Source: Accumulibacter sp.
GTDB taxonomy: Bacteria; Pseudomonadota; Gammaproteobacteria; Burkholderiales; Rhodocyclaceae
Length of the DNA: 16,950 nucleotides
Assembly: GCA_003538495.1 (NCBI GenBank)
Contig: DPSD01000058.1
Span: 1-16,950 of the forward strand
Direction: 5' to 3'
The notes beneath the pieces were generated by a model. It saw nothing but the letters and a program-made list of their open reading frames with translations. It did no database searches and was not told the DNA's origin. The position numbers and the translations under genes were made by a program. Every line of letters begins with the position of its first letter. The first letter of the stretch is position 1. Shown here piece after piece: positions 12,903 through 16,950 of the stretch.

Positions 12903-13670
12903 TCAGAACTCGAAAACCTGATTGTTCTGCAGCATCTTCGGCGCAAGATCACCAGCGCTCTGCCGGACTTCAGCCATGGTCAGCTCGGCCTGGCCAGGCT
13001 TGAGGTGGCTGATATAGATCTCGGCGTCGATCGCCAGTTTGCGCAATTCGCTGGCCAGCATGCTCGGACACAGATGCTTGGAGATTTCGGCAAGCCGCTG
13101 TTCACGGTTGGCAAAAGCGGTTTCGATCAGCAGGTAACGCAGATTACCGATGCGGTTAACCACCGGCCAGAAGGCATCGTTGACCGTCGTATCACCGGTA
13201 AACACCAGGCTTGCAGCGCCCGAGTCAAGCTGATAACCGACCGCCGGCACGGTATGCTCGGCTGGCAACGCGGTAATCATCCGCTGACCAAGGCAGACCG
13301 ACTGCCCGAGAGTGATCGGCCGATATTGCATCAGCGGCTTTTCGCGACTCGGGATCAGCGTGAAATCCGGCCAGATCGCCCAGTTGAAGATGTGCTTGCG
13401 GATGATTTCGAGGGTCGCGGCCGTCGCATGGACGGTCAGGGCCTGCTCGCGCAGGTCGCTCACCGAATCGATCAGCAAGGGGAGCGAGGCGATGTGGTCG
13501 AGGTGAGAATGGGTCAGGAAGACATGGTCGATACCGGCCAGTTCGTCACGCGAGAGGTCGGCCACGCCCGTTCCCGCGTCGACCAGCAGGTCATGGTCAA
13601 CCAGCATCGAGGTGGTCCGCAGGTGAGGCCCGCCGATCCCGCCACTGCAGCCCAGTATCCTGACTTTCAT
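12903..13670 (-). CDS. MBL-fold hydrolase, class II cyclic-nucleotide phosphodiesterase-like
   Basis: This 255-residue metallo-beta-lactamase fold protein has the di-metal motif THSHLDH (53-59) and further ligands H139 (AEHTVPA), D160 (FTGDTT) and H222 (ISHLKP). The segments HLDHIASLPLLID, LIETAF and SHLKP match class II 3',5'-cAMP phosphodiesterases (PF02112) better than RNase Z or glyoxalase II. It probably acts in the cytoplasm, as no signal peptide is seen. Substrate specificity cannot be read from sequence. I chose ATG 13670. An in-frame GTG at 13676 adds two residues. The gene lies between the PilB-like ATPase (122-base gap) and the FHA gene (97-base gap), all on the same strand, with no promoter or terminator obvious in either gap. 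Confidence 0.85.
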   Translation of the reverse strand: MKVRILGCSGGIGGPHLRTTSMLVDHDLLVDAGTGVADLSRDELAGIDHVFLTHSHLDHIASLPLLIDSVSDLREQALTVHATAATLEIIRKHIFNWAIWPDFTLIPSREKPLMQYRPITLGQSVCLGQRMITALPAEHTVPAVGYQLDSGAASLVFTGDTTVNDAFWPVVNRIGNLRYLLIETAFANREQRLAEISKHLCPSMLASELRKLAIDAEIYISHLKPGQAELTMAEVRQSAGDLAPKMLQNNQVFEF

Positions 13671-13767
13671 GAGCACACCGCCCGATCCTCGCCGCTACCG
13701 CCTGGCGCCTGGCCGGAGCACGGGCGACAGCGCCGCCGACGCCATCGGAAGCGAAGGTGCACGTTCA

Positions 13768-14451
13768 TCAGCTCTTCAGAAAGAATTCCATCTTTACCCC
13801 GGCCAACTCGATCACGTCGTGGTCCTGCAGACAGTGCGCCTGCGCGTCAAGAGCCCTGCCGTTCACCAGCGGGAAGCGGTTCCCTTCGACATGCGTCAGG
13901 AAATACCCGTGCGGCCTCCGGGCAATCACCGCCACCTGCACGCCAGGCTTGCCGAGTGTCGTCAGCGTTTTTGTGAGCTGCAGTTCGCGGCCGGCATTGG
14001 AGCCGGTAAGCAACTGGATGGCCGCCGCCGGCAGCACGCTTGCCGGCGCAGGCACCGACTCCACGGCTGCCGCCATGGGGCCGCCGAGCCTGGCCACGTC
14101 GGGCAACGGGCCAGACTGAAACATCATGCTTTTGTCGTAGTCCGAGGATTCTCCCGGAGCCACCGACACGGCCAGATACTTCATCTTGTACTTGCCAAGC
14201 TCGATGACGTCGCCATCTTTCAGGAAATGCTTCTTGACCGACTGCCCGTTGACCAGCGTGCCGTTGGTACTGTTCAGGTCCTCGAGGAAGGAATCACTGA
14301 GAATGGTCACCACCGCCGCATGCTCGCCGCTGATCGCCATGTTGTCGATCTGGATGTCGTTATGCGCCTTGCGGCCGATACTCATGCGCTCCTTGAGCAG
14401 CGGGATTTCCTTGAGAACCAGACCGTCCATGCTGAGTATGAGCTTTGCCAT
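13768..14451 (-). CDS. Tandem FHA-domain protein
   Basis: This is a 227-residue cytoplasmic protein. The first FHA domain (about 1-95) has all the phosphothreonine-binding signatures: SIGR (24-27), SGEH (41-44) and LNSTNGTLVNG (59-69). A linker rich in Ala/Pro (about 96-145) follows. The second unit (about 146-226) ends LQDHDVIELAGVKMEFFL, like an FHA fold. There GR is replaced by GK (TTLGKPG) and the SxxH motif is missing, so it probably does not bind phosphopeptide in the standard way. The ATG at 14451 has AAGGA about 10 bases upstream, just 14 bases after the PP2C stop, which makes an operon with PP2C very likely. It should read threonine phosphorylation that PP2C removes. The kinase is not in the window. 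Confidence 0.92.
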   Translation of the reverse strand: MAKLILSMDGLVLKEIPLLKERMSIGRKAHNDIQIDNMAISGEHAAVVTILSDSFLEDLNSTNGTLVNGQSVKKHFLKDGDVIELGKYKMKYLAVSVAPGESSDYDKSMMFQSGPLPDVARLGGPMAAAVESVPAPASVLPAAAIQLLTGSNAGRELQLTKTLTTLGKPGVQVAVIARRPHGYFLTHVEGNRFPLVNGRALDAQAHCLQDHDVIELAGVKMEFFLKS

Positions 14452-14465
14452 CGCCGTTTTCGTCC

Positions 14466-15296
14466 TTATCTAAACCATGACCAGAGTTTCGACCAGCGTC
14501 CCCGGCTTGCCGGGAATTCGTGCAGTACCTTGACCACTACCACCGAAATATTATCGTCGCCGCCATTGTCGTTGGCCATCTGGATCAACTGCGTTGCGGC
14601 AAGCTCAAGATTGGCGCCGGACATTTCCAGCGCGTGCTGCATGTCGGCATCGTCAACCATGTCGTACAGGCCATCCGAACAGAGCAGATAGACGTCGCCC
14701 GGACGCACTGGATGAACGTGCACTTCGGCCTCCACCTGCGGATCGATTCCGACGGCTCGCGTCACCAGGTTGCGGTTGACCGAGTAGCGCGCATCCTCCC
14801 GCGAGATTTCCCCACTGTCGATCTGCTCCTGCAATAGCGAGTGATCGTGGGTCAAAGCCACGAACTCCTCACCGCGCAGACGGTACAGACGCGAATCGCC
14901 AATATGCGCGACAATCAGCTGGTTGTCGCAAAATACCGTCGCCACCAGGGTGGTGCCCATCCCGCCGAAGCGCGACTGTTCCTCGGCCGCCCGATAGATC
15001 GCCGCGTTCGCTTCGGCGATATGCTCGACCAGCGAGCGCTGCGCACACAGCAGTCCGGTCTGGCCGTCGGCTGCGTCTGCCGTAGCGCTCTGGAGAGCGT
15101 CTTCCAGGCCACTTGCCAGGATCTTCGTCGCCATGCTGCTGGCCACTTCGCCAGCGTTGTACCCGCCCATGCCGTCGGCGAGAATAGCCATGCCGTGGTC
15201 GGCGTCGGCAAATACCGAATCTTCGTTCTGTCCCCGCACCTGCCCGGGGTCGGTGCGGATGGCGATTTCCAGCGCGCCCAAGAGACTGTTTGCCAC
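14466..15296 (-). CDS. PP2C-family Ser/Thr protein phosphatase (Stp1-like)
   Basis: This 276-residue phosphatase has every PP2C metal-binding motif: QNEDS (23-27), DGMGGYNAGE (41-50), GGMGTTLV (111-118), GDSR (133-136), SDGLYDMV (207-214) and GGDDNIS (245-251). It should dephosphorylate phospho-Ser/Thr proteins in the cytoplasm with Mn or Mg. No membrane helix is present, and the C-terminus is a short basic, Trp-containing tail (RGRWSKLWSWFR). A strong ribosome site, GGGAGG, lies five bases before ATG 15296. It is the first gene of a same-strand series with FHA, phosphodiesterase-like and PilB-like genes. The 258-base gap upstream (15297-15554) shows no clear promoter by eye. Confidence 0.95.
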   Translation of the reverse strand: MANSLLGALEIAIRTDPGQVRGQNEDSVFADADHGMAILADGMGGYNAGEVASSMATKILASGLEDALQSATADAADGQTGLLCAQRSLVEHIAEANAAIYRAAEEQSRFGGMGTTLVATVFCDNQLIVAHIGDSRLYRLRGEEFVALTHDHSLLQEQIDSGEISREDARYSVNRNLVTRAVGIDPQVEAEVHVHPVRPGDVYLLCSDGLYDMVDDADMQHALEMSGANLELAATQLIQMANDNGGDDNISVVVVKVLHEFPASRGRWSKLWSWFR

Positions 15297-15498
15297 ATAT
15301 CCTCCCTATAACTGCCCAACGGGCCGAAGCGGCTGCTGTTGCCGACCCTGACCATCGCGGCCGGCGCGGAGCCGATCCTCGCTGACCACCAGCCCGATGC
15401 GTCAGTGACCCATGACTCGCTCGCCATCAGGCCGCAAGCGCTTGCCGCAGCAGTCGCCGACGCACGCTCGTCGCACTTTGCCAGCGTCGCCTTCCCTG

Positions 15499-15529
15499 AA
15501 AAACGCCCGGACGCGACCGGTCAATCGCG
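15499..15529 (-). terminator. Weak candidate terminator after the cyclodeaminase-family gene
   Basis: On the minus strand CGCGA (15529-15525), loop, TCGCG (15516-15512) is followed after eight bases by TTTTT (15503-15499). The stem is short and the spacing to the T-run long, so this is a low-confidence call. The rest of the gap 15297-15554 shows nothing I can name. Confidence 0.25.
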
Positions 15530-15554
15530 CCATCAATCGTGCATTCTGCCAACA

Positions 15555-16514
15555 CTAGTCGCCATAAGGCAATTCGACGCCCAGACCACGCGCCCGGGCC
15601 AGCGCTTCGAGACGGACAGCGACCGCCAGATCCTGCACGGCCATGCCCTGCGATTCGAACAAGGTGATCTCCTCGTCCGTCGTGCGCCCCGGCCGGCGAC
15701 CGCAGATGACATCGCCGAGTTCGACCAGGCCGCGCGGCTGCAAGCGCCCTTTCTCGAGCATGGGCAGCAGATCGCCGGCCTCTCGCAGCGCCGTTTCGAC
15801 GCTATCGACGACGATCGGCGAACAGCGCTTGAGGACGTCTTCACCCAGTTCGCGGCGAATCAGCGAATTCGAGCCGGCGGCATTGAGATGGGTGCCAGGC
15901 GCCAGCCAGTCGGCGCTGAACAGCGGGCTCGCCGCGGTGGTGACGGTGCTGACGATGTCGCTGCCACGCACCACCTCCTCGGGCGAAGCGCAGGGAACGA
16001 CATCTACCGCCAGACGTTCGGACATCCGCGTACAGAAGGCGGCCAGGCGCTCGGCGTGGCGCGCATGCACCTTCACCCGCCGCAGCGGCCGTACCGCAGC
16101 CAGCGCTTCAAGGTGTCCTTCGGCTTGCCAGCCGGCGCCGAAGACCCCCGCCACCTGCGCATCGGGTCTGGCCAGCCAGCGCGTGGCAAGACCCGAGGCC
16201 GCTCCGGTACGCATCATGCCCAACCGGTCGGCTTCGAACACCGCCCGCAGGCGACCGGTCGATGCCTGAAACAAGTGCACCAGAAAACGCACGCCCGAAC
16301 GGTTGCTGGTGTAGGCCTTGTAGCCGATGGCGTCGAGCTGTGGCAAGGCACCCTGCAGCAGATGCAGCGTCGTCTGCGGCAAGCGCGTCCGTTGCCGCGG
16401 CACGTCACAGGCGTCCGACGCCGAGAGCTGACGATGTGCCGCTTCGACCGCCTCCAGCGCCAAAGACATGGTCAGCAGTTGCGCAACGTCTTTTTCAGTC
16501 AGGAAAAGGGCCAT
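15555..16514 (-). CDS. Ornithine cyclodeaminase/mu-crystallin family protein
   Basis: This 319-residue NAD(P)-dependent enzyme has the family's substrate motif GYKAY (64-68, with K66) and ADRLGMMRTGAASGLATRWL (95-114). The dinucleotide loop is FGAGWQAEGHLEAL (125-138), and LNAAGSNSLIRREL spans 210-223. In true ornithine cyclodeaminase the segment after the glycine carries a catalytic Asp (GGD). Here it is GSN (214-216), as in ketimine or pyrroline-2-carboxylate reductases and other relatives. An imine reductase or amino-acid dehydrogenase is therefore as likely as cyclodeaminase. GAGAAAGAG precedes the ATG. It is separated from sucD upstream by a strong terminator, so it needs its own promoter, probably within 16515-16640, where I see no clear match. 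Confidence 0.88.
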   Translation of the reverse strand: MALFLTEKDVAQLLTMSLALEAVEAAHRQLSASDACDVPRQRTRLPQTTLHLLQGALPQLDAIGYKAYTSNRSGVRFLVHLFQASTGRLRAVFEADRLGMMRTGAASGLATRWLARPDAQVAGVFGAGWQAEGHLEALAAVRPLRRVKVHARHAERLAAFCTRMSERLAVDVVPCASPEEVVRGSDIVSTVTTAASPLFSADWLAPGTHLNAAGSNSLIRRELGEDVLKRCSPIVVDSVETALREAGDLLPMLEKGRLQPRGLVELGDVICGRRPGRTTDEEITLFESQGMAVQDLAVAVRLEALARARGLGVELPYGD

Positions 16515-16643
16515 CTCTTTCTCGATCGAACTCCCGTCAAACGACCGCCATGCCTGCCAGCTGACGCGCTGGCCAGGCGGCGCTGAACCGCACCGACGAT
16601 TCTACCGGCAAATGACCAGCAATCGGCGGCTGCGCATGGCCAA

Positions 16644-16672
16644 CAAAAAAGGGCAGGCCGCGGCCTGCCCTT
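16644..16672 (-). terminator. Rho-independent terminator of sucD
   Basis: On the minus strand GGGCAGGC-CGCG-GCCTGCCC (16670-16651) is a perfect palindrome, extended by AA/TT. It is followed directly by a run of six T (16650-16645). It lies 32 bases beyond the sucD stop. This is a textbook intrinsic terminator for transcription from the right. Confidence 0.92.
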
Positions 16673-16704
16673 CCTGCCTGGCCCTCAGCGAGGACCAGCC
16701 GTGC

Positions 16705-16950
16705 CTAGATCAGGCCCTTGATCAGCTTGGCCATTTCCGACGGATCACGGGTCACTGTGAAGCCACACTCTTCCATGATCGCCAGCTTGGCGTCGGCGGT
16801 GTCTGCGCCGCCGGAGATCAGCGCGCCGGCATGACCCATGCGTTTGCCTGCCGGAGCGGTGACGCCGGCGATGAAGCCAACGATCGGCTTCTTCATGTTG
16901 GCCTTGCACCACACCGCGGCGTCGGCTTCGTCGGGGCCGCCGATTTCGCC
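16705..16950 (-). CDS. sucD: Succinyl-CoA ligase alpha subunit, 3' part
   Basis: The C-terminal 81 residues are present, and the frame is open to the window edge. Visible are GEIGG at the start, [20 protein letters not shown], and [12 protein letters not shown], which holds the active-site histidine that is phosphorylated during catalysis. The end [21 protein letters not shown] is the normal SucD C-terminus. The enzyme (SucCD) interconverts succinyl-CoA and succinate with nucleotide phosphorylation in the TCA cycle. sucC is expected just upstream, beyond the window. An internal GTG at 16914 is not the start. A strong terminator follows, so this is the last gene of its operon. Confidence 0.96.
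   Translation of the reverse strand, partial: GEIGGPDEADAAVWCKANMKKPIVGFIAGVTAPAGKRMGHAGALISGGADTADAKLAIMEECGFTVTRDPSEMAKLIKGLI

Noticed and set aside
13669..14691. 340-codon plus-strand frame opposite the FHA gene
   Set aside because: It spans two real minus-strand genes and has no motif of its own.
15339..16586. 415-codon plus-strand frame opposite the cyclodeaminase-family gene
   Set aside because: Shadow frame. The dinucleotide-binding motif and family residues are on the minus strand.

Overview
The window is GC-rich (about 65% by eye) and reads as chromosomal DNA of a betaproteobacterium, most likely of the Rhodocyclales (Accumulibacter, Zoogloea or Dechloromonas-like). This placement is an inference from the mix of a PEP-CTERM surface protein behind a sigma-54-type promoter, an SHP/DHC cytochrome cluster, an orphan GAF-PilB ATPase next to FHA and PP2C proteins, and housekeeping sucD. 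No tRNA, rRNA, CRISPR array or intact insertion sequence is visible.

Region 1 (1-2256, minus strand) is an overlapping three-gene operon behind a recognisable sigma-70-like promoter: a minimal nucleotidyltransferase (MNT), a HEPN-domain protein, and a large GHKL/HSP90-like (sacsin-type) ATPase that runs off the left edge. The fixed order and short overlaps suggest one functional unit, most plausibly a toxin-antitoxin or phage-defence system. This is the best candidate here for something little described.

Region 2 (2293-7391) is a redox sensing and electron transfer locus. A PepSY protein, a PhoP/QseB-like regulator and a PhoQ/QseC-like kinase lie on the minus strand with 1-4 base overlaps. 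Divergent from them are an SHP-type monoheme cytochrome (DUF1924), a diheme cytochrome c, and a ferric-reductase-like flavocytochrome b. Two 11-bp-phased direct repeats of PhoP-box type lie mirror-symmetrically between the two operons and could couple their expression.

Region 3 (7381-8449) is a lone PEP-CTERM exoprotein gene with a long leader holding a good -24/-12 (sigma-54) promoter and an upstream perfect palindrome, as expected for PrsK/PrsR-type control. A decayed IS110-like transposase fragment follows.

Region 4 (8759-10327) holds rmlA and rmlC of dTDP-L-rhamnose synthesis, without rmlB or rmlD in view.

Region 5 (10417-15296, minus strand) is a signalling set: PP2C phosphatase, a tandem FHA protein, a class II cyclic-nucleotide phosphodiesterase-like metallo-hydrolase, and an orphan PilB/GspE ATPase with an N-terminal GAF domain. 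No kinase and no other secretion or pilus gene is present.

Region 6 (15555-16950, minus strand) holds an ornithine cyclodeaminase/mu-crystallin family protein and the 3' end of sucD with a strong intrinsic terminator.
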